Of a stretch of DNA of 64,000 nucleotides, positions 8,370 to 16,346 are shown piece by piece. Numbering within the stretch: the stretch's first letter is position 1; each line of letters starts with the position of its first letter. The stretch spans positions 1-64,000 of the forward strand of contig JAQZBN010000031.1 of the NCBI GenBank assembly GCA_029238935.1, given 5' to 3'. The position numbers and the translations under genes were made by a program. The notes under the pieces are model-generated. The model was not told the origin of the DNA. It searched no databases and saw only the letters and a list, made by a program, of their open reading frames with translations. This DNA is from Herbinix sp. GTDB taxonomy: Bacteria; Bacillota; Clostridia; Lachnospirales; Lachnospiraceae.

Positions 8370-8484
8370 TACATATACCCATAACTAGGGTAATCTGTTC
8401 TCGTTCACAGTTTGTTCACGGGGTCAGGCACTGGTTCAAGGCACTGTTTCATTAGGGTAATATTTATTCTTTATTATTATAAGA

Positions 8485-9516
8485 TTACCAAATACTAAGA
8501 AGATGTTGCAGCAATAAACTTACGATTGTAATTCCTGACCAACATCCAAAACCCATCAGAAGTGGTTTACCACCACCTTTGACCAGCTTAACCAGATCAG
8601 TATTTAATCCGATCGCTGCCATAGCCAGAATGATAAAAAATTTACTTAACTCTTTCAACGGAGTAAATAATGAAGAAGAAACACCGAAATTTGTAGCGAT
8701 GGTGGTTATCAGGGATGCTAAAATAAAATATAGAATAAAAAAGGGAAAGATGTTCTTCAAATTAATCTTTTCTCCTCCGACCTTACTTGTCTTTTTGGTC
8801 CGTACCAAAGCAAGAACAAGCGTAATTGGGATGATTGCTAAGGTTCTTGTTAATTTAACAGTTACAGCTTTATCGAGGGTGGCAGAAGCTAGATGATACA
8901 TATTATCCCAGGTAGAAGCAGCAGCGGTTACAGAAGATGTGTCATTGATTGCTGTTCCTGCAAAGATACCGAAAGCCTCTCCGGAAGTCTCAGAAAAACC
9001 TAGCCACACGCCAAGAGAAGGGAACAGAATGGCAGCCAGTATGTTAAAAAAGAAGATAACGGAAATAGCTTGAGCAACTTCCTCATCTTTAGCATCGATC
9101 ACAGGAGCAGTCGCTGCAATCGCAGAGCCGCCACATATGGAGGAACCAACCCCTATTAAGGTAGAAATATTAGCAGGGATATGGATTGTTTTATGAAGAG
9201 CAAATGCGATAACGAGAGAGGTTGTAATCGTGCTGATTATTATGGGAAGAGATTGTTTACCTGTATTAAAAACTACGGTGAGATTTAACCCAAAACCTAA
9301 GAGAATTACTGCATATTGCAGTATTTTTTTTGAAGTAAATTTGATGCCTGGTGCAAAAACAGTTTTATTTTTAACGAAAAAGGCAATCAACATTCCAGTG
9401 ATAATAGCAATAATCGGCCCACCGATGATAGGATAATTCTTTCCCAATAACCAGGATGGAATGGCTATCGTAGTACTTAGTAATATGCCAGGTAGATTTT
9501 TTTTAATGATATTCAT
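8485..9516 (-). CDS. YeiH/YadS-family putative sulfate exporter (UPF0324)
   Basis: A 343-residue integral membrane protein with about ten hydrophobic segments. It carries the family landmarks '[14 protein letters not shown]', '[12 protein letters not shown]', '[20 protein letters not shown]' and '[18 protein letters not shown]'. UPF0324 proteins are predicted sulfate or sulfite-related exporters, but transport has rarely been shown directly. AAAGGAG precedes the ATG by 8 nt. It is divergent from a LysR gene, as E. coli yeiH is from yeiE, a regulator tied to sulfite and cysteine metabolism. That parallel makes control by the neighbouring LysR protein likely. Confidence 0.88.
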   Translation of the reverse strand: MNIIKKNLPGILLSTTIAIPSWLLGKNYPIIGGPIIAIITGMLIAFFVKNKTVFAPGIKFTSKKILQYAVILLGFGLNLTVVFNTGKQSLPIIISTITTSLVIAFALHKTIHIPANISTLIGVGSSICGGSAIAATAPVIDAKDEEVAQAISVIFFFNILAAILFPSLGVWLGFSETSGEAFGIFAGTAINDTSSVTAAASTWDNMYHLASATLDKAVTVKLTRTLAIIPITLVLALVRTKKTSKVGGEKINLKNIFPFFILYFILASLITTIATNFGVSSSLFTPLKELSKFFIILAMAAIGLNTDLVKLVKGGGKPLLMGFGCWSGITIVSLLLQHLLSIW

Positions 9517-9706
9517 TTTTTATGCTCCTTTATGTATTATGAATTCTGCAAAGATAGTGAAAAGCTTAATAACGAAATAAAGAATATCATAAATTATATA
9601 TAAAATGAACTTATCATTATTTATATTACGATAAAAAAATGTTATAGTTAATGGAGTGATTTATAATTAAGGATAAGTTATTTTTATTGAAAGGAATATT
9701 ATCATT

Positions 9707-10594
9707 ATGTTAGATTTTAGAATGGATACTTTTTTAGCGGTTTGCAGATGTATGAATTTAACAAAAGCTGCAGTTCAATTAAATATAACGCAACCGGCGG
9801 TAACACAGCACATACACTACTTAGAAGATTATTATGGTAGTAAACTATTTGCATATGAAGGCAAGAAAATGTATTTAACGCATGTAGGAACGCTTTTATA
9901 TGAGGCAGCGGTTACAATGAAGCATGATGATATTTATTTGAAAGAGAGTATTAAGGATATTGATAAATGGAAAAAGAGGTTGATTTTCGGGGCGACATTA
10001 ACAATCGGTGAGTTTGTAATGGCAGAACATATAAAGGAATATCTGGATTTATACCCGAATGTTGAGATAAGAATGATGGTAGGGAATACCAGCGAGTTAT
10101 TGGACAAGCTTACGATCGGTGAAATTGATTTTGCCATGGTGGAAGGTAATTTTCCCAAGAGTAAATTTGATTATATGGTGTACTCCCAGGAGCAGTATAT
10201 TCCTGTTTGTAAACAGGATTACTCTTTTAAAAGAGAACCTGAGCAATTGATTGATTTATTGGAGGAACGAATTATTATTCGGGAAGATGGATCTGGAACC
10301 AGAGAAATACTTGAAAAAAACCTTGCTGCAAGAAATATTGATTTTGAGGATTTTAGCCATGTAATTGAATTAGGTGGGATGAATGCGATTAAATCATTGG
10401 TGCAATCAGGATATGGAATAACGTTTTTATATGAAGCAGCAGTGAAAAAGGAATTGGCAGATGGTAGCTTAAAAAAAATAAAACTAAAAGATTTTCAGGT
10501 TGCTCATGATTTTAACTTTGTCTGGAATAAAGGAAGTGTTTTTTCGGAGAATTATCAAGAAGTATGTAAATTATTAAAAGGGGATTCTAAATAA
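9707..10594 (+). CDS. LysR-family regulator (YeiE/CysL-like)
   Basis: A 295-residue LysR regulator. The N-terminal winged helix-turn-helix covers residues 1-60 ('FLAVCRCMNLTKAAVQLNITQPAVTQHIHYLE'-type, here shown only as a family pattern), followed by a linker helix and a periplasmic-binding-like effector domain from about residue 88. The effector domain contains 'REDGSGTRE' and 'GGMNAIKSLVQSGYGITFL', typical of the CysL/YeiE branch. AAAGGA lies about 11 nt before the ATG. It is divergently arranged with the YeiH-type transporter across 190 bp, so it probably controls that gene and itself. The effector may be a sulfur compound (inference). Confidence 0.88.
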   Translation: MLDFRMDTFLAVCRCMNLTKAAVQLNITQPAVTQHIHYLEDYYGSKLFAYEGKKMYLTHVGTLLYEAAVTMKHDDIYLKESIKDIDKWKKRLIFGATLTIGEFVMAEHIKEYLDLYPNVEIRMMVGNTSELLDKLTIGEIDFAMVEGNFPKSKFDYMVYSQEQYIPVCKQDYSFKREPEQLIDLLEERIIIREDGSGTREILEKNLAARNIDFEDFSHVIELGGMNAIKSLVQSGYGITFLYEAAVKKELADGSLKKIKLKDFQVAHDFNFVWNKGSVFSENYQEVCKLLKGDSK

Positions 10595-10924
10595 TAGCAT
10601 GTTAATGGATTTAAAAGGAAATATTGATAAATACCCTAATCAAAATTTAATTTATTGATTGAAGACTCTATGATCTTACCCCATACTGAACTGTATGAGA
10701 GTGAGGTAAGAATATGTTGGCTTCTTATATTAAAAAATCATGTGAGAACATAATGTTATTGCATCAAGTCAAGTTATTTTGGAGTGCACAATTTCGGAAG
10801 AATTTTATCTAAATAATTATTATTAAACTTACATTTTTATTAACCAAATCATTATTACTGCAACTATATAAGCAGAACGTAGAAACGTTCAATCAAGTGC
10901 TTCAAAAAACAGAAAAGAGGTGAG
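10595..10924. other. Intergenic region, 330 bp
   Basis: No gene is supported. There is an imperfect nested hairpin (TCTTACC at 10674-10680 with GGTAAGA at 10705-10711, enclosing CATAC-N6-GTATG) without a T tract. The rest is AT-rich, and the SD of the downstream sigma gene is at the end. Confidence 0.4.
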
Positions 10925-12499
10925 ATGTTGGAGATAGATAATCTAGATGATAAAATGGCAAGCATATCAAGGTCTGTACTATCCTATTGTATTGCACGAA
11001 CATCAAACCAACATGATGCCGAGGACTTAGCGCAGGATATTATTGTAGAGCTTATAAAATCTGTAACAAATATTCGTGATGAAAAGGCTTTTTATGGTTT
11101 TATGTGGGCTGTTGCCGGAAATGTTTATGCAGCTTGGTACAGAAAAAGGTCGAAGAGAAGAAATTGTGAGTTAACAGAGGACATATTTGACGAAGTGGAT
11201 TGTTTTGAAAATATTAATAATCGAAACGATGAACTTTACGTTTTAAGGCGTGAATTATCTTTGTTAACTGAAAAATATCGCAAAGCAGTAATCCTTTATT
11301 ATCTAGAAAATAAATCTTGTATCGAAATCTCATCTCTTTTAGGTATTAGTGAAAGCATGGTAAAATACTTGCTTTTTAAAGCAAGAAAAATATTGAAAGA
11401 GGGTATGGATATGGAACGAAGTTATGGAGAGCAAAGCTATAATCCCAAGACCTTAGAGCTTATGTATATGGGAGAGGGTCCAAATCAATTTTGGAAGATA
11501 ACAAACGATAAGAAAATCCCGCAAAATATCCTGTTTGCTTGTTATAATGACAGTTTAACAGAAGAGGAAATCAGTCTGCAAATAGGAGTTGCATTGCCTT
11601 ATTTGGAAAAGGAAATCAGTACACTGTTAAAAGCTGGTTTAATAATAAAAAACGGTTATAAGTACAGTACAAATATTATCATATTTACAAAGGAATTTAA
11701 GAATGAGCTTGATTCAAAAATTATGAAAAGGCAGGAAGACATTGCTGATAAGCTGTATCGTTATATATCCGACAACGAGGAAAAGATCAGAAGCATAGGC
11801 TTTCATCTTAGTGATATGTCTAGGAATTCGTTCTATTGGCATATTACTTGCGTTACAATGAATTATTTATTCGGTAAAATTACAGAAAAGTTTACTCCTT
11901 GGGAATCACCTGTTACTGCATTTGGAGAGAAGGCATATGTATGGGGTGATGAATCACCAAGAGGAGTATTAAATACTTGCAATATGAGCAAATATGACGA
12001 ATGTCTTATAGAGGGTGAATTACATTTCTTAGATTATCTTCCCCATATCAAAAGTGATAGTAATGTATTCTACCGCAATTTAAAATTAGCAAACTTTCTT
12101 GTAAAACTTGCATCAAACAAGGTACATAACTTTAACGAGTATGAAAAAGAGTTTATGGCAGAGCTAATCGAAAAGGGATATGCAATCAATGAGAATGGCT
12201 CAGTATCTTTAAGTCTACCGGTTTATTCTCAAAGCCAGATTAAAGATTTATTCAGTATATTAGACCCAATCATATATGTGTTCTTGGATATTGCTTCAGA
12301 AATTATGAAGATCATAGAAAAAGTACTTAAAAATCACACACCAACACATTTAAAGCAGCAGATTACAAGCATTGCTTGTATGAGGATGTTTGATGATATT
12401 ATATGTGCAACAATAGAGAATATGAGGGACAAAGATTATTTGAAGGTCAATTGGAATGCGAACGAAATGCCCACTGTTTATTTGGTTTTAGAAGAATAA
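10925..12499 (+). CDS. Sigma-70 (ECF-type) factor with a long C-terminal extension
   Basis: Residues 1-165 are a normal ECF sigma factor: a sigma2 region with 'DAEDLAQDIIVELIK' and 'FMWAVAGNVYAAWYRK', and a sigma4 region with 'LENKSCIEISSLLGISESMVKYLLFKARK'. ECF factors usually stop there; this one continues for about 360 residues. Near residues 200-250 is a winged-helix-like stretch ('SLTEEEISLQIGVALPYLEKEI'). The rest is mixed helix and strand of a family I do not recognise, perhaps a ligand-sensing part. No anti-sigma gene is adjacent, so control may be built into the extension (inference). GAGGTGAG precedes the ATG closely. The next gene, UvrA-like, is 383 bp away. Confidence 0.8.
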   Translation: MLEIDNLDDKMASISRSVLSYCIARTSNQHDAEDLAQDIIVELIKSVTNIRDEKAFYGFMWAVAGNVYAAWYRKRSKRRNCELTEDIFDEVDCFENINNRNDELYVLRRELSLLTEKYRKAVILYYLENKSCIEISSLLGISESMVKYLLFKARKILKEGMDMERSYGEQSYNPKTLELMYMGEGPNQFWKITNDKKIPQNILFACYNDSLTEEEISLQIGVALPYLEKEISTLLKAGLIIKNGYKYSTNIIIFTKEFKNELDSKIMKRQEDIADKLYRYISDNEEKIRSIGFHLSDMSRNSFYWHITCVTMNYLFGKITEKFTPWESPVTAFGEKAYVWGDESPRGVLNTCNMSKYDECLIEGELHFLDYLPHIKSDSNVFYRNLKLANFLVKLASNKVHNFNEYEKEFMAELIEKGYAINENGSVSLSLPVYSQSQIKDLFSILDPIIYVFLDIASEIMKIIEKVLKNHTPTHLKQQITSIACMRMFDDIICATIENMRDKDYLKVNWNANEMPTVYLVLEE

Positions 12500-12882
12500 A
12501 GATGGGAATTATGTACTTATTAATGGTTAAAATGTAATAAGAGTAATTCAATAGAAATGACAAGGTCGGTATCTATAATAGTACCGGCTTTTTCAATAAA
12601 TTATATAAATACATGAATGATATGATGGAAATAATTTCCACAAATAAAGATCATAGACGATAACGGTAACGATGAAAGGAAAAACTGCTTCTTTAAACGT
12701 ACTAAATTACGACTTTCTATTAAAATACTGGATAATTCAATGCTATGATAGTATACTAAAGGATATAGGAATTTTGTAGAAACATAGGAAAGAGCAACCA
12801 GGTATGAAAATAAAATAGTAACCCAATCGATACATATTGATTAAGCTAATTTCATTATAAACTACTATGAAGGAGATTCAAA
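12500..12882. other. Intergenic region, 383 bp
   Basis: It holds a terminator (12562-12592) after the sigma gene. The remainder is AT-rich with no open frame of note. The UvrA-like gene must be transcribed from a promoter in this gap, which makes the sigma factor a candidate regulator, but I see no confident -35/-10 pair. Confidence 0.4.
12562..12592 (+). terminator. Terminator of the extended sigma gene
   Basis: GTCGGTA pairs with TACCGGC (one G-T wobble) around a 10-nt loop, followed by TTTTT. Confidence 0.6.
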
Positions 12883-15120
12883 ATGGAACATGAGTATATC
12901 GAAATCGTAGGTGCCCGTGCCAATAACCTAAAGAATATCAGTTTACGAATTCCCAAAAAGAAGATAACAATCTTTACCGGAGTATCAGGATCGGGAAAAT
13001 CATCCATTGTATTTGAAACAATTGCCCAGGAAGCAGGTCGACAGTTAAATGAAACCTTTAGCAAATTTGTTCAAATTTATTTACCTAAGTATAGTCATCC
13101 GGAGGTTGATTCAATTGAAAACCTATCCCTAGCAATTATTGTAGACCAAAAAAGAATTGGAGGTAATTCTAGGTCAACTCTTGGTACAATTACGGATATC
13201 AATCCGTTGCTCCGGTTGCTTTTTTCAAGAATTGGGCAACCGCATCTAGGACCCTCATCTTATTTTTCGTTTAATGATCCAAATGGAATGTGCAAGACCT
13301 GTGAAGGCATCGGCAGGATTGTAGCGTTGGATCTGGATAAAGCGCTGGATAAAGAGAAATCGTTAAATGAAGGGGCAATTTTATTACCGGGATATAAGCC
13401 TGGTACATGGCAATGGAAAATGTATGCGGCTACCGGATTTTTTGATTGCGATAAAAAGATTAAGGATTATTCAGAAGAAGAGTATGACAAACTGGTTTAT
13501 TGTAAACCTGTAAAAATTAATTCAACTTTCATAGAAGGAATGAATACTACTTACGCAGGTCTTGCTGAGAGATTCATCATGCAGAACATTAAAACCGAGT
13601 TTGAAAAATCAGAAGCTTCTCAGAAGAAGATTGCTCCTTTTACAACAGACGAGCAATGCCCTGATTGCGGAGGGAAACGATACAATGAAAGTGTATTGTT
13701 TACTAAAATTATGGGATATTCAATCGCTGATCTTACCGGGTTGCAGGTAGATGAGCTTCTAAAAATAATACAAAACATCAAGGATATTAACATAAAACCG
13801 ATTGTTAAAAATCTTTCTGATCGATTAAACGATTTAATCCAAATAGGGCTTGATTATGTAAGCTTAGACAGAGAAACTTCCACATTATCCGGAGGCGAAT
13901 CACAACGGGTTAAGATGGTGAAACACCTTACCAGCAGCTTGACGGATGTTATGTATATTTTTGATGAACCAAGTATTGGACTGCACCCTAGAGATGTACA
14001 CCGTCTGAACGAGTTATTGGTTAAATTACGAGATAAAGGGAATACGGTGATTGTGGTAGAGCATGACCCTGATGTCATAAAGGTTGCCGATTATATTGTT
14101 GATGTCGGGCCGAAAGCCGGTAAAAACGGTGGTAGAATCATGTTTGAAGGTAGCTATAGCGGTCTTTTGAAAGCAAATACTCTGACAGGCGAGTATATTG
14201 GTAGGAGTTTACCGATTAAGAGCAATCCAAGAACAAGTAATGATTTCTTTGAGACGAAAAAGAGTAGTTTACACAATTTAAAAAATGTCTGCTTACGAAT
14301 ACCGAAAGGTATTTTCACTGTTGTTACAGGAGTTGCAGGGTCCGGTAAATCTACACTTGTTAACGGTGTCTTTGCGAAGGAATTTAAGGATGCAATCATT
14401 ATTGATCAATCCGCAGTCAGTGCAAATTTAAGATCGAATCCCGCAACCTTTACCGGAATCATGGATGAAATCCGTAAGTTATTTGCTGAAGAAAATAAGG
14501 TAAGTGCTGGTTTATTTAGTTATAATTCAGAGGGTGCCTGTGAGGCTTGTAAAGGTAGGGGATTCATCGAAACAGATCTATCCTTTATGGATTCTGTTGA
14601 AACTATTTGTGAGGAATGCGGTGGTAAACGGTTCAAGCAGGAAGTTTTAGCGTATAAGTATAATGGAAAATCGATTGTGGATGTGCTTGATATGACAATA
14701 GTTGAAGCTGTTGACTTTTTTACTCAGAAGGAAATCAAAAACAAGTTAAGGCTCATCATCGATGTCGGTCTTCATTATATGACACTAGGACAACCCTTAG
14801 ACACCCTTTCAGGTGGAGAGTGTCAGAGATTAAAGCTTGCCAAGGAATTAAGTAAAAAGGGCAACATCTATATCATGGACGAACCAACCACTGGTTTGCA
14901 TATGTCCGATATTACCAGTATTTTGACCATAATTGAACGTCTTGTTGAGAAGGGAAATACGGTAGTTGTGATTGAACATAATCTAGATGTAATTCGAAAT
15001 GCCGATTGGATTATTGACGTTGGTCCTGAGGGTGGCAGCAAAGGAGGTCAGATTCTGTTTGAAGGATCGCCTGTTAACTTGAAGACCTGTAAGGAGTCAA
15101 TTACAGCACAATTCTTATAA
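12883..15120 (+). CDS. UvrA-like ABC-ATPase lacking the UvrB-binding domain (DrrC/UvrA2 type)
   Basis: A 745-residue class II UvrA paralogue. It has two ABC ATPase halves: Walker A 'GVSGSGKS' at residues 33-40 and 'GVAGSGKST' in the second half, with signatures 'LSGGESQRV' and 'LSGGECQRL'. Zinc-binding Cys pairs are present ('CKTCEGIG', 'CPDCGGKRY', 'CEACKGRGF', 'CEECGGKRF'). UvrA proper is about 940 residues; the loss lies between the first Walker A and signature, matching the UvrB-binding domain. Such proteins do not support normal excision repair and often give resistance to DNA-binding drugs, as DrrC does for daunorubicin. AAGGAGA precedes the ATG. It ends at the hairpin 15247-15282. Confidence 0.9.
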   Translation: MEHEYIEIVGARANNLKNISLRIPKKKITIFTGVSGSGKSSIVFETIAQEAGRQLNETFSKFVQIYLPKYSHPEVDSIENLSLAIIVDQKRIGGNSRSTLGTITDINPLLRLLFSRIGQPHLGPSSYFSFNDPNGMCKTCEGIGRIVALDLDKALDKEKSLNEGAILLPGYKPGTWQWKMYAATGFFDCDKKIKDYSEEEYDKLVYCKPVKINSTFIEGMNTTYAGLAERFIMQNIKTEFEKSEASQKKIAPFTTDEQCPDCGGKRYNESVLFTKIMGYSIADLTGLQVDELLKIIQNIKDINIKPIVKNLSDRLNDLIQIGLDYVSLDRETSTLSGGESQRVKMVKHLTSSLTDVMYIFDEPSIGLHPRDVHRLNELLVKLRDKGNTVIVVEHDPDVIKVADYIVDVGPKAGKNGGRIMFEGSYSGLLKANTLTGEYIGRSLPIKSNPRTSNDFFETKKSSLHNLKNVCLRIPKGIFTVVTGVAGSGKSTLVNGVFAKEFKDAIIIDQSAVSANLRSNPATFTGIMDEIRKLFAEENKVSAGLFSYNSEGACEACKGRGFIETDLSFMDSVETICEECGGKRFKQEVLAYKYNGKSIVDVLDMTIVEAVDFFTQKEIKNKLRLIIDVGLHYMTLGQPLDTLSGGECQRLKLAKELSKKGNIYIMDEPTTGLHMSDITSILTIIERLVEKGNTVVVIEHNLDVIRNADWIIDVGPEGGSKGGQILFEGSPVNLKTCKESITAQFL

Positions 15121-15246
15121 ACGGTGGTAGATTTATCTATCTAAGATTGTTAAACTCCTTCAGGCTTTGAACTATACGATTCCGATTTTCCCTTCTTAGA
15201 TAATACGATAGGGATGTAATACTTTTGTATAACAAGAGAGAAATGT

Positions 15247-15282
15247 AAAAACCGAACCATGTCTGCAAGGTTCGGTTTTTTT
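15247..15282 (+). terminator. Terminator of the UvrA-like gene
   Basis: AAAAACCGAACC pairs with GGTTCGGTTTTT around a 10-nt loop, with a run of seven T. Confidence 0.85.
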
Positions 15283-15420
15283 ATGAAAGAATATGGGAAA
15301 CATCCTATTTATTATATAAGTACGGGTTCGTAAACATCCTATCATAATTATATAAGTACGATTTCGTAAACATTTTAACATTTTTATATAATATGAGTTC
15401 ACAAATATATTCTCATTTTT
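15277..15420. repeat. 36-bp tandem repeat, about four degenerate units
   Basis: The word TATATAA begins at 15313, 15349 and 15385, exactly 36 bp apart; a degenerate unit precedes at 15277. Units share TATATAAGTACG, then TTCGTAAACAT. Each of the two best units contains the small palindrome TACG-N4-CGTA. The units are contiguous with no spacers, so this is not a CRISPR. The array lies about 300 bp before the flotillin operon. Confidence 0.7.
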
Positions 15421-15725
15421 TTGTAAGATTGTAGGATAGTATTGTAGTTGAATAGGTCAAACGACAAAGATGATGATTTATTAAGAAGCGTTAAGAAGAA
15501 AATTAAAAATAACAAAAATTACATATTATTGTAAAAATGTGTGATATAATGATCAAGAACTATGCAGATACGTTCGATCCATGAAGAAGGATTTTGTAAT
15601 ACTTAATGTATTATTAGCTTTTGAAGGAATTCAATAGATATCATTCATGAATGGACGTCCAAATAGTGGTATAAAAGAGATCCTTAAGGATTAATAACTG
15701 TTGAGAGGGGGGAAAGAAAGTTATT

Positions 15726-16346
15726 ATGCCGGAGTTATTAAAATTTGCTTTTACAGGTGGTAATATCATACCTACTGTACTGCTGATATTAGTAGTTTTA
15801 TACTGGATTATTGTAATTATTGGTGCATTAGACTTGGATTTCTTAGACTTTGATTTAGACTTGGATGGCGGTGATGCGACCGGTCCGTTTTATTCTCTAT
15901 TAGCCTTTCTTAAAGTAGGGGAATTACCAGTTATGTTTGTTTTAAGTATATTAATTCTGAACTTTTGGATTATCGCTATGTTTATGTATTACTTGCCAAT
16001 AGCACCGGGAGGTGGGTTAAATACATTGTTATTATTTCCAGCTATGCTACTTAGTATATTCTTTACGAAATTCGAGTTTTTACCATTCAAAGGTATTATA
16101 AAGAAGAGCAATAGAAAAGAGAACTCAGAAGATGAAATAATTCGGCGGTTGTGCAAGCTTAAGTCAGAAACGAATCATGAACGACTAGGTCAAGCAGAAA
16201 TAGAAAGAGATGGAGCTTCTGTGATAATTAATGTAAAACCGGAATTCGAGGAAGAGTCCTTTCGTAAAGATGAGATTGCATGTGTTTTTCGAAAAGATAG
16301 TAGTAAAGATATATATTATATTGTAAAAGTTGAAGGAGTGATATAA
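15726..16346 (+). CDS. NfeD/YqiJ-like membrane protein with C-terminal OB-fold
   Basis: A 206-residue membrane protein. Hydrophobic segments lie at about 13-36, 70-92 and 96-118. An acidic loop rich in Asp and Leu follows the first segment, and a cytoplasmic domain of about 80 residues ends the chain with strand-rich 'GQAEIERDGASVIINVK' and 'IYYIVKVEGV', which fits the OB-fold of NfeD-type proteins. E. coli YqiJ beside flotillin YqiK, and YuaF beside FloT in Bacillus, are the known parallels. Its stop overlaps the start of the flotillin gene (TAATG), so the two are translationally coupled. It probably assists flotillin assembly in membrane domains. Confidence 0.75.
   Translation: MPELLKFAFTGGNIIPTVLLILVVLYWIIVIIGALDLDFLDFDLDLDGGDATGPFYSLLAFLKVGELPVMFVLSILILNFWIIAMFMYYLPIAPGGGLNTLLLFPAMLLSIFFTKFEFLPFKGIIKKSNRKENSEDEIIRRLCKLKSETNHERLGQAEIERDGASVIINVKPEFEEESFRKDEIACVFRKDSSKDIYYIVKVEGVI

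Larger units (their letters stand above)
8180..8432. repeat. Tandem duplication of a hairpin plus GGGGTCAGGCAC element
   Basis: Two near-identical copies, 8180-8300 and 8323-8432. Each has the 15-bp terminator hairpin, the sequence 'ACTAGGGTAATCTGTTCTCG', and a GGGGTCAGGCAC core (8286-8297 and 8420-8431). They differ by small indels and a few bases, so the duplication is recent. The same 12-base core recurs, inverted, in the hairpin at 50956-51025. This suggests a dispersed REP-like intergenic element. Confidence 0.8.
15121..15725. other. Intergenic region with terminator and 36-bp repeat, 605 bp
   Basis: It contains the UvrA-like gene's terminator (15247-15282), a 36-bp tandem repeat (15277-15420), and about 300 bp of AT-rich sequence before the flotillin operon, where that operon's promoter must lie. 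An SD (AGAGGGGGG) stands just before 15726. No gene is supported. Confidence 0.6.

Noticed and set aside
8180-8432. Duplicated element as an insertion sequence
   Set aside because: No transposase frame and no terminal inverted repeats with target duplication; it is a non-coding repeat.
13562-13750. Antisense and alternate-frame ORFs inside uvrA-like, flotillin, giant ATPase and GH18-LRR genes
   Set aside because: They are shadows of strongly supported genes, without ribosome binding sites or recognisable products.
15196-15402. 68-codon minus-strand frame over the repeat
   Set aside because: The frame exists because 36 is a multiple of three. It covers a terminator, repeats every 12 residues and has no ribosome binding site.
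15277-15420. 36-bp periodic repeat as a CRISPR array
   Set aside because: The units are contiguous and degenerate with no unique spacers, and no cas gene is present.
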